Below the pieces are notes generated by a model, which made no database searches, had not been told where the DNA came from, and saw nothing but the letters and a program-made list of their open reading frames with translations. This document shows, in pieces, positions 1-6,942 of a stretch of 55,133 nucleotides of DNA. Both the position numbers and the translations under genes were made by a program. Where the stretch lies: positions 1 through 55,133 of the forward strand of contig JAEVZK010000081.1 in assembly GCA_023392285.1 (NCBI GenBank). The letters run 5' to 3'. How positions within the stretch are numbered: the first letter of the stretch is position 1; every line of letters begins with the position of its first letter. The DNA is from Armatimonadota bacterium (GTDB lineage Bacteria > Armatimonadota > Fimbriimonadia > Fimbriimonadales > Fimbriimonadaceae).

Positions 1-1
1 C

Positions 2-325
2 AAGCTTTGGACGGTCATGGGCGTTGGCCTGGTGATCTTGTCGTTCTTGGGATTTCTGTTGGCCGTTCTCACCCTTTACCCATCGGTGTCAGGAGGCAAC
101 TTCAACCGTACAACCATCGAGGACCTCCAACGTACTCCCGGGTTCAGCGTGCTACAAGTCACGTTCGTGGTGACCACGATTTCCGCGCTCGCGTGGCAGA
201 TTCTTGACCTTCTGCACCGAAGAGGGCACATGATGTGGATCATCCCCCAAGCTTTCTGCGGCTGCATCGGCTTTGCGTGGGTCATTCTGCCTCTTTACAT
301 GGTGTTCGGGCGTAATAAGGACTGA
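2..325 (+). CDS. Small multi-pass membrane protein, possibly 5'-truncated
   Basis: The function is not recognised. The protein has about three hydrophobic segments (around residues 4-21, 47-66 and 76-96 counted from the ATG at 17), so it is probably an inner-membrane protein. The frame stays open upstream of the ATG to the window edge (codons for K-L-W-T-V precede it), so the ATG may be internal and the real start may lie outside the window. It ends in a basic tail. The next gene starts 29 bp downstream on the same strand and the two may be co-transcribed. Confidence 0.5.
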   Translation, partial: KLWTVMGVGLVILSFLGFLLAVLTLYPSVSGGNFNRTTIEDLQRTPGFSVLQVTFVVTTISALAWQILDLLHRRGHMMWIIPQAFCGCIGFAWVILPLYMVFGRNKD

Positions 326-354
326 CGAAACTCGTCAACTCAATCAATCAAGCT

Positions 355-1545
355 ATGTTTCTCTTACCAGCTCTTCTGATCACTGGCGCTCAGACTCCAT
401 CTCCGACTGCGAGTGTGCCCATTCATCTTGCCGAAACTGCCATCATCGTGGATGCGCAGATCAACAATCGACCCGTTAGCCTTATGTTTGATACTGGCTT
501 TAGCGCGACCGTTCAGGTCAGCGAAAACGTCAACATCGGCAAGCCCACCGGCACGATGGGAATTCGAGACTTCGTGGGCACCTTCGAAGCCAAGACCGTG
601 AAGGTAACCAGCTTAAAGCTGGGCACTAAGGATATCGACACGAAGGATCTAGATGACGCGATCCTCGGCCGAGACGACATGACATCGAGTTTTGGAGTTC
701 ACTGCGACGGCATTATGGGCTTCGGGGTCATCAAGCACCAGATCACGGGAATCAATTTTGAGAAGAGCCGCTTCGACTTTTATCCCGATTCGGTCGACAT
801 TTCCAAGTGGGTGCCAGATAACAAGAAGACTTTTCTCCTGAAGTTGCTGCCGACGGGCAATAGTTCGATGGAGATGCTGGTTGAGACGCCATCCGGCGAG
901 CAAATGACCCTTGCTTTGGATACTGGCAACTCGTTCTATGCGACCACTCACCGCGATGTACTTGAGCGAGTCGGGCTTTGGAAGCCGAACGACAAGCCGA
1001 AATACATGAAGCAATCGTTTGTGGCGTCGGGAGCGGTCGACAGCTGGAGCATCAAGCTCGACAACATGAAGATCTTCGGGGTGACGGTACCGACATCGGT
1101 GTGGGACATCATCGATTTGCCATCCAGTTCGGCCGAAGGAGATGGGACGGTGGGGTTCGGATTCCTGAAGAACTTCAATATCATCATCGACTACAGCCGC
1201 CGCCGTGTTTGGTTGGAAAATTGGACTGGAAAAACATCGAGCGAGGATGAAGGCGAAACCGGCATTATTGCCGCGCCAGATCGAGCGGGCGATGTGCGAG
1301 TCGTTGCGGTGGCGCCTGAAAGCCCAGCCGACAAGGCTGGCATTAAACGTGGCGACAAGCTGCTCTCCATGGACGGAAGCGATCTCGACAACCACTACAC
1401 CTATCGAAAGCTGCGCCAGATGCTTTCCGGTCCGGTTGGATCAAAGGTCAAACTGGCAGTCTCCAGCGGTGGCTCGGTGAAGAGGCTGGAGCTGGAGCGC
1501 AGTGGGATGTGGAACGTCCCTGCTACCGCAGGAACTGGCGAATAG
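355..1545 (+). CDS. Secreted retropepsin-like aspartyl protease with C-terminal PDZ domain
   Basis: The 396-aa protein is predicted to be exported, with a hydrophobic N-terminus of about 12 residues followed by QTPSPTAS. There are two aspartyl-protease-type motifs: FDTGFS near residue 45 and LDTGNS near residue 185. Each is followed by a Gly-rich turn (DGIMGFG and DGTVGFG), as in a two-lobed or tandem retropepsin-like fold. Residues about 300-385 form a PDZ domain (VVAVAPESPADKAGIKRGDK), which usually binds substrate C-termini or confers regulation. The substrate is unknown. The 3' end overlaps the convergent UDG gene by 23 bp. Confidence 0.8.
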   Translation: MFLLPALLITGAQTPSPTASVPIHLAETAIIVDAQINNRPVSLMFDTGFSATVQVSENVNIGKPTGTMGIRDFVGTFEAKTVKVTSLKLGTKDIDTKDLDDAILGRDDMTSSFGVHCDGIMGFGVIKHQITGINFEKSRFDFYPDSVDISKWVPDNKKTFLLKLLPTGNSSMEMLVETPSGEQMTLALDTGNSFYATTHRDVLERVGLWKPNDKPKYMKQSFVASGAVDSWSIKLDNMKIFGVTVPTSVWDIIDLPSSSAEGDGTVGFGFLKNFNIIIDYSRRRVWLENWTGKTSSEDEGETGIIAAPDRAGDVRVVAVAPESPADKAGIKRGDKLLSMDGSDLDNHYTYRKLRQMLSGPVGSKVKLAVSSGGSVKRLELERSGMWNVPATAGTGE

Positions 1546-2170
1546 CGGAGTCGAGCATCGGCTCGGTCAGTTTGCCGGTAAACGTGTTTTGTTGACTTGG
1601 GTGGTAGCTACCTACCACCTTTGCTCCATTTTCCAATTCGACGATCGCTTCGTGTCCGAATTTTGGAATTCGCAGACTCATGGTGCGGAACAGAATTCGC
1701 CAAGCCAGTGAACCGAGGCAGAGGAATGACTTCCATTCTCGAAGTTGGAGGGTTCTCTGCAAGTATTCGTTGCAGTTCATGATTTCACTGGGCAGCGGCT
1801 TATTGTCAGGAGGGGCACAGTGAGCGACAGCCGTTATGAGGACGTTGCTGAGCCGAAGCCCGTCTTCTCGAGACTCTGCGTTGGGAAGATTCGCGGCTCC
1901 CGCCTTATAGAGCGCTCTAAAGAGCCATTCGCCGCTGCGATCTCCGGTGAACATCTGTCCCGTGCGGTTCGCTCCATGGGCAGCGGGCGCGAGTCCGACG
2001 ATAAGATGCTCGGCGTCTGGATCGCCGAAGTTCGGAACCGGTTTTCCCCAGTACTCCCAAGTTTCAAACGACCGTCTCTTTTCTCTTGCGACCTGCTCCC
2101 GCCACTCCACCAGCCGGGGACATCTTCTACAGCCAACCACGTCAGCGTTCAGTGCGTTGAGAGGAGTCAT
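1523..2170 (-). CDS. Uracil-DNA glycosylase, family 5 (UdgB-like)
   Basis: The 215-aa enzyme excises uracil (and often hypoxanthine or other deaminated bases) from DNA in base-excision repair. The family 4/5 iron-sulfur ligands are visible as C14-x2-C17, C118 and C133. Motif 1 is GLAPAAHGANRTG, which has Ala where family 4 enzymes have an acidic residue; this is the family 5 signature. Motif 3 is HPSQQNTFTG near residues 193-202. The ATG at 2170 gives a normal family length. The gene converges on the protease gene and overlaps its stop codon. Confidence 0.88.
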   Translation of the reverse strand: MTPLNALNADVVGCRRCPRLVEWREQVAREKRRSFETWEYWGKPVPNFGDPDAEHLIVGLAPAAHGANRTGQMFTGDRSGEWLFRALYKAGAANLPNAESREDGLRLSNVLITAVAHCAPPDNKPLPSEIMNCNEYLQRTLQLREWKSFLCLGSLAWRILFRTMSLRIPKFGHEAIVELENGAKVVGSYHPSQQNTFTGKLTEPMLDSAIRQFLR

Positions 2171-2261
2171 AGCGAAAGTTTGAACGAAGTTCAGGATCGC
2201 TGCGTTCTATCCTAAGACCTTAAGGTACAAGAAGGAGGCGCTCGTCACCTTCGCACAACCC

Positions 2262-3413
2262 ATGATCTCTCTTGCCGCTTTCCTTGTTTTGGGCCGAATC
2301 TCTCTTCAGGATCCGCCCCGTTTGCGCACCATTTTAGATAATGGTGCCGTCGTTCTGGTGGAGCCTCGCGCCTGCAAGTCGATTTCCCTTCAGCTTTTCG
2401 CCTCCTCCAAGCACGTGATCGAGTCGGAAGCGACTCATGGTTATCGGCACCTGCTCGAGCATCTGCTCTCAAGAGGTCCGAATCGTGAGATCGACCGAAC
2501 CCTTGAAAGCCAAGGCTGTTATCTCACGGCCAGCACTGCGAGAGACGCTCTGCAAATCGAAATTCATCTCGGCAAGGATCAATTTGACGTGGGTCTTGCA
2601 GCTCTGGCGAAACTCCTGCGGCGGCCGAGCTTTACTCAAGAGCAAATCGATCGCGAGGTTCGGGTCATCAGAGACGAAATCGCGATGCAAGACTCTCCTT
2701 CGCGCCTGTCAAGTGCCAGTTGGCTTGCCGCCTATGGGGAGGCGGGTCTCGACCCGATGGGAACGTTTGATTCGCTCTACCGAGCCACCCCCGAAAAGCT
2801 GCTTGAGATTTATGGACAGACCTTCGCTTCAGATGGCTTAGCGGTCGCGGTTTGCGGTCCGGTCGACCTGGATGGTGCAACCAAGAAACTGGCTGCGCTC
2901 CTTGCGCCCCGAGCAAGATACGCAGGCAAGGCGGAAGCGACACGCGGAGAAGGAATTGGAGGCTACGCGCGAGCTGAGTCGGACGGAGAATCCCGAGCGG
3001 CTCTCGTCCCTGCATTCAACAACCCGATCACCATGGGAACCCTGGCGGCTGCACTGGCGATCGCATCTAACCTTCCGGACTCCTTCGTTATTTACACTCC
3101 GTCAGCAAAGAATGGTTTAGTAGTGGTGGGACGCAAGAGCTTGAGCTCCGGCGTTGCGACTTTCATCGATTCGTATCCAGATCCCGGTGATCTCTTTGCC
3201 ACTGGTCGAGCTTTGGCCCGCCAGTGGGTGAATCGTCAACTGGAGACCGAGTCTGGTACAGCCCACCTCCGCGGCCTACTCCTTTGCCAAGGAAGCTCGC
3301 TGCGGCCGGAGATGATGCTGGAAGCTATCAATTCGATGACGCCGCAAGATTTCACCAAAGGCTTCAGCCGATTAAGAGGATCGCAAGCGGTCACGGTGGT
3401 GGGAACCCGATGA
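2262..3413 (+). CDS. M16 family zinc peptidase (catalytic partner)
   Basis: A 383-aa M16 (insulinase/MPP-like) peptidase. The inverted zinc motif HxxEH is present as H63-L-L-E66-H67, and the downstream ligand Glu is probably in IRDEI near residue 139. The N-terminus is hydrophobic (ISLAAFLVLG) and may be a short signal peptide or anchor, placing the enzyme in the periplasm. It overlaps the next M16 gene by an ATGA junction, so translation is probably coupled and the products probably form a heterodimer, as known for PqqL- or MPP-like pairs. Confidence 0.85.
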   Translation: MISLAAFLVLGRISLQDPPRLRTILDNGAVVLVEPRACKSISLQLFASSKHVIESEATHGYRHLLEHLLSRGPNREIDRTLESQGCYLTASTARDALQIEIHLGKDQFDVGLAALAKLLRRPSFTQEQIDREVRVIRDEIAMQDSPSRLSSASWLAAYGEAGLDPMGTFDSLYRATPEKLLEIYGQTFASDGLAVAVCGPVDLDGATKKLAALLAPRARYAGKAEATRGEGIGGYARAESDGESRAALVPAFNNPITMGTLAAALAIASNLPDSFVIYTPSAKNGLVVVGRKSLSSGVATFIDSYPDPGDLFATGRALARQWVNRQLETESGTAHLRGLLLCQGSSLRPEMMLEAINSMTPQDFTKGFSRLRGSQAVTVVGTR

Positions 3414-4603
3414 TTCTCTCTCTCGTTTTGGCGAAGCTGATCCAGTCACCTTTGGTTCTCGAGTATCCCGATCCAAAGAGCAGCTTCGTCTCGGTCCAAG
3501 CTATTGTCAAGCTTCCAGAACTCACTCCGAAGGAGCGTTCCGTCGCGGCGCTGCTCGCAAGGACAGTCGCCTACGATGTCGACGATTACAGTCGGTTCTA
3601 TATGCGCGATACCACCGCCGCCGCGGGTGACCAAGTGAAGGTGATCTTGATGCCCGACGAGATGCGCATCCAAATTGGCGTGCTTCCCGAAGATGTGAAG
3701 CCTGGACTTCGTTTTCTTAACAATATCCTTCGCCGCTCACACCTTCCCGAAGACGAACTCAACCGCCAGATCAGCGAAGATTCGGCTCGCAAGAAGGGGC
3801 TGTGGGAAACAGCCGTTGAACCTTGGGGCAGCGACCTCCGCCGTGTTCGCCGCAGCGATGTCGTCGACTTCTACCATCGGATTTGTCGGCCCGATAACAC
3901 AACCATTGTCGTGGGTGGCAAGGTGACACCCGGCGAGCCTCAGGAGATTTGGAGTCAAATTGCTTCGGATTGGAAGGCTGAGCGGATACCGCGTTGGTTG
4001 TTGGAACCAGGCGATGCAGCCCCGATTCGAAGGGTCGATGGATCGGAGAATGTCATCGAACTTTATGGCGAAGAGTTCCCTGGTGGAGACGTCGCCATAG
4101 CTTCGAAGCTGCTCAGCATCATCGCCCTGGGGTCGGGCAAAGGGTCTGTCCTATTCGAAAAGGTGCGTGAAGAGATGGGTTTAAGCTATCGTCAGGAAGC
4201 CATCTTGTGGCCCACGCCGAAAGGATTTCGTCCCCGCTTCATCATTGCCTCCGGCGATCCAAGGCCGCTGCCTGAATTGGTGGACGCTGTTCGAAAACAG
4301 ATGCTCTCCTCGATCGAGGCATGGACTGAAGACGACAAGGTCCGGGCTATCGGCATGTCCCACGCGATCATCGATCTAGGCTGCCCAATGAGCCCCTTCT
4401 ACTTTCACCCTTATTATCCGCTTGGCGACAACCTGCACGACCAAACGTTCTTACGAGCTTATTGGCGACTCAAAACTGGAAGGGAATGGGATGCGGACCA
4501 TCTGATGGATCAGATGTCGAAAGTGTCGTTGCAGGACATGAAAGACACGGCAAAGCAGATGATCGAGAAGTCTTCCGCCTCCTTCATCAAAGCTGACGGC
4601 TAG
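3410..4603 (+). CDS. M16 family peptidase-like, probably non-catalytic subunit
   Basis: A 397-aa M16-fold protein. The start was set at the ATG at 3410, which overlaps the upstream stop (ATGA); upstream in-frame starts would lie inside the first M16 gene. No HxxEH is found in the N-terminal half, whereas the second-domain features of the family remain (for example GSGKGSVLFEKVREEMGLSY, close to the conserved R/Y substrate-binding region). It is therefore the likely structural or regulatory partner of the active subunit. It ends convergently, overlapping the next minus-strand gene by 4 bp. Confidence 0.82.
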   Translation: MILSLVLAKLIQSPLVLEYPDPKSSFVSVQAIVKLPELTPKERSVAALLARTVAYDVDDYSRFYMRDTTAAAGDQVKVILMPDEMRIQIGVLPEDVKPGLRFLNNILRRSHLPEDELNRQISEDSARKKGLWETAVEPWGSDLRRVRRSDVVDFYHRICRPDNTTIVVGGKVTPGEPQEIWSQIASDWKAERIPRWLLEPGDAAPIRRVDGSENVIELYGEEFPGGDVAIASKLLSIIALGSGKGSVLFEKVREEMGLSYRQEAILWPTPKGFRPRFIIASGDPRPLPELVDAVRKQMLSSIEAWTEDDKVRAIGMSHAIIDLGCPMSPFYFHPYYPLGDNLHDQTFLRAYWRLKTGREWDADHLMDQMSKVSLQDMKDTAKQMIEKSSASFIKADG

Positions 4604-5412
4604 CCTGAATACACAGTGATTTCGGTTCCGGCCGGACAATGGATGTTTCGTCCGGAAAACCTGCCATCGATGTAGTGGCTCACCTTGGCATTGAGTTTTC
4701 CAAGGTCACGAACGGCGCGCAATGCAATCATCGCAGTTCGAGTGGCTGGAGTGAGGCTCATTAGGGCTTGGATCGGACGTCCCGCTCGTAAATCTTTGAT
4801 GAACCCGATGGTTTGCGAGAAGAGACCGTTGGAGATCGCCTGCTGAACGAACGGAAGTGGCACATTGTGCTTGATCAGGGTTGTGGCTTCTTTCTCGGTA
4901 AAGGTGGCCTTCTCATCTGAAAACAGCTTGTGAATCTTGGCCATCACCGACTTTCCCTGCGGATTGTCAAAGATGAACTGATATGCGTCGCGATCTTCCT
5001 TTGTCGGTGAAGCCTTGGTCACCTCTCGCGTAATCTCAAACACGGTATCGGTGCTGTTTCCGGCGGTGGGATAGAGCCGCACTACGTTGCCCTCTGCGTC
5101 CCGCAAGTGCTGAAATTCAATCGAAAGGCGAGCCGGGCGGTTGTAGAGCGGGGCAGAAAGCGCGCCTTCTCGTCTTACTGCGCACACCTTGGCAAACGCC
5201 ATTGTCCCATCAGGGATCACGACTCTTCCGTCGCTGTACACATCACCCGAAACCACCATCGGCACGACTTCGTCCCGCATAGAGCCGCCGGAGTCGAGAT
5301 CTCGCAGGATCATCAATCGGATCGGCGTCCCCGGTCTTACCTGAGCCATGGCCGCCTGACCGACCAAAAAGAATAGAAAGAAGGTGGCGAATTTCGAAAT
5401 CTGGCTTATCAT
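4600..5412 (-). CDS. Secreted protein of unknown function
   Basis: The 270-aa product is not recognised. Residues 1-23 form a clear signal peptide ending AAMAQ, so it is exported. The mature N-terminal part (about 24-130) is predicted beta-rich, with TPIRLMILRDLDSGG and later VVIPDGTMAFAKV. This resembles proteins with a beta-barrel 'initial value / property' domain, but no family can be named. The C-terminal half is helical, and the last residues (HCPAGTEITVYSG) return to a beta pattern. The start codon is only 9 bp from the divergent ATG at 5422, and no Shine-Dalgarno sequence is evident. Confidence 0.7.
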   Translation of the reverse strand: MISQISKFATFFLFFLVGQAAMAQVRPGTPIRLMILRDLDSGGSMRDEVVPMVVSGDVYSDGRVVIPDGTMAFAKVCAVRREGALSAPLYNRPARLSIEFQHLRDAEGNVVRLYPTAGNSTDTVFEITREVTKASPTKEDRDAYQFIFDNPQGKSVMAKIHKLFSDEKATFTEKEATTLIKHNVPLPFVQQAISNGLFSQTIGFIKDLRAGRPIQALMSLTPATRTAMIALRAVRDLGKLNAKVSHYIDGRFSGRNIHCPAGTEITVYSG

Positions 5413-5421
5413 GAATTTAAG

Positions 5422-5937
5422 ATGAAAACGTCCATTTCGCTTGAGGATCTGATTCTGGTGAAATCATGCCCTATGCACTGGCGGCAGATGGACGGCAACG
5501 ATCAGGTGCGCGTCTGCCATAGGTGCAACCGCAAGGTCTACAACATATCCAATATGACGCGTGAAGAAGCGGAGCGGGTCATAAGAATGAGCGGTGGCCG
5601 ACTTTGCGCTCAATTTTATCGCCGTAAAAAAGACGGCATGATCATGACCGCTCCCTGCGGATTTGTGGGGAAGGTGAAGAGGCGGCTTTCCATCCTCGCT
5701 TCCGGTGTGATGGGCTTGTTCGGAATGTCACTTTTCATCACTCCGGTGTATGCGGGACAAAGCCGCACGATGACGGAAGCGGCTCTCGTCAAGCGGTACT
5801 CACGCCTTCGCAGCATGGTGGAGTCGGAGCAGAATGAGGATGTCCGGCGAGCTTACCAGTCGTATCTGAAGGATTTTGAAAGGGATCACCCAGGCATTTT
5901 AAAGCTAGCCGCATTTCGCTATACCCAGGGCAAATAG
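5422..5937 (+). CDS. Cys-rich membrane-anchored protein of unknown function
   Basis: A 171-aa protein. The N-terminal domain (residues 1-80) carries Cys in CPMHWRQM, CHRCNRKVYN, LCAQFYRR and APCGF, a spacing that suggests a small metal-binding or redox module. It is followed by a hydrophobic stretch (about 90-110, ILASGVMGLFGMSLFITPVYA) and a charged helical C-terminus. Similar N-terminal modules (Trp-x2-Met, CxxC, then Y-R-R-DG) occur in uncharacterised bacterial proteins. The ATG at 5422 lies 9 bp from the divergent start of the secreted protein at 5412. Confidence 0.65.
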   Translation: MKTSISLEDLILVKSCPMHWRQMDGNDQVRVCHRCNRKVYNISNMTREEAERVIRMSGGRLCAQFYRRKKDGMIMTAPCGFVGKVKRRLSILASGVMGLFGMSLFITPVYAGQSRTMTEAALVKRYSRLRSMVESEQNEDVRRAYQSYLKDFERDHPGILKLAAFRYTQGK

Positions 5938-5970
5938 ATTCCAGTGCATCCTTCCGTATACTAGGGGAGG

Positions 5971-6576
5971 ATGAGCAAAACAACGCCCGGAGTGAGATAC
6001 GCCGAAGTCGATCGTGAAAGCCGCACGACTCGCGTACAGGCCATTCTCGATCTCGATGGCGGAACCCGCTATGATATCTCCACCGGCATCCATTTCCTTG
6101 ACCACATGGTTTCTGAAATGGCCTTCCACGGACGCATCGATATTGGGCTGACTGCGGAAGGGGACCTTGAAGTCGACGATCACCATACAGCGGTGGATGT
6201 CGGTCTCGTCCTTGGTGAGGCTTTGCGAGTTGCGTCCGAAGGGGATGATGGAATCGTCCGCTTTGGATGCGCTACCGTCCCAACTGAAGATGCCCTCGTT
6301 CAGGTCTCAATCGATTTACGAGGTCGAGGCAGCCTCTATTGTGATCTCAGGTTCGGCCGGGATCGCATTGGAGGACTCTCGGCGCAATCGGTGCGGGAGT
6401 TTTTTAGAGCGCTTGCAATCGCTTCTAGGACGACGATTCACGTTCGCCATATTTCTGGAGACAATGACCATCACGTTTGTGAAGCGGCTTTTAAGGCGCT
6501 GGGGCTGAGCATCAATCAGGCTTCCGAACGAACCGAAAGAAGGGCCTCCAGTGCGACGAAAGGTCCACGCGAGTAG
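5971..6576 (+). CDS. hisB: Imidazoleglycerol-phosphate dehydratase
   Basis: The 201-aa protein is a monofunctional HisB (histidine pathway, dehydration of imidazole glycerol phosphate to imidazole acetol phosphate). Recognised motifs are HFLDHM, DDHH at residues 69-72 and the C-terminal DHHVCEAAFKAL. Oddity: the usual HHTxED motif reads HHTAVD, so the metal-site Glu at position 75 is Val (codon GTG at 6193-6195). Other motifs are also slightly divergent (RGRG where SGRP is common). There is no other his gene nearby. Identity is firm; full activity is uncertain. Confidence 0.87.
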   Translation: MSKTTPGVRYAEVDRESRTTRVQAILDLDGGTRYDISTGIHFLDHMVSEMAFHGRIDIGLTAEGDLEVDDHHTAVDVGLVLGEALRVASEGDDGIVRFGCATVPTEDALVQVSIDLRGRGSLYCDLRFGRDRIGGLSAQSVREFFRALAIASRTTIHVRHISGDNDHHVCEAAFKALGLSINQASERTERRASSATKGPRE

Positions 6577-6598
6577 CAAGACGTCGTATAGTTAAAGC

Positions 6599-6865
6599 GT
6601 GTTTCTCAGACCAGAACTCCTCGGCATTCTGATTCCGATCATCGCTCTCCTGATTCCAATTGTGGCCCTGCTTACTCGACATCAGCAGAAGATGGCAGTG
6701 ATTCTGAACAAGGGGGAATCCAATAACTCGGAGATTGCGAACCTGCGTCGCGAGATCGCCGAACTGAAAGCGCTGGTGCATAACCAAACGATCGCTCTCG
6801 ATAACGTGAAATCGTATAGCCTCCAGCCACCACCGGTGCCGTCGGTCGAGCAGAGACTCAATTAG
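6599..6865 (+). CDS. Small membrane protein with C-terminal coiled coil
   Basis: An 88-aa protein starting with GTG. It has one N-terminal transmembrane segment (about residues 5-25), a basic patch (TRHQQKMA), and a predicted coiled coil (EIANLRREIAELKALV). The function is unknown. It is a paralogue of the small protein at 25570-25806: both share a V-A-L-(L/F)-T-x-H-Q-x-x-M-A core followed by a similar heptad helix. It lies 77 bp upstream of rpoB on the same strand. Confidence 0.65.
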   Translation: MFLRPELLGILIPIIALLIPIVALLTRHQQKMAVILNKGESNNSEIANLRREIAELKALVHNQTIALDNVKSYSLQPPPVPSVEQRLN

Positions 6866-6893
6866 AGCTCTCTAAATATTTCTCTCTTTGCTG

Positions 6894-6911
6894 CCACAGC
6901 TGTGGTATTAT
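6894..6911 (+). promoter_or_regulatory. Probable rpoB promoter -10 with adjacent palindrome
   Basis: A perfect 12-bp palindrome, CCACAGCTGTGG (6894-6905), directly abuts TATTAT (6906-6911), a plausible -10 box about 30 bp upstream of the rpoB GTG. The -35 is poor. A GGAGG Shine-Dalgarno precedes the GTG. The palindrome occupies the spacer region, where a bound dimeric factor would block or activate polymerase. This is an inference; no factor is known. Confidence 0.4.
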
Positions 6912-6942
6912 TAGAGTTCGCGCAAATTTCCCGGAGGACTGA

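Noticed and set aside
649..1395. Minus-strand 248-aa ORF
   Set aside because: It is antisense to the aspartyl protease, whose two DTG motifs and PDZ domain prove the plus frame.
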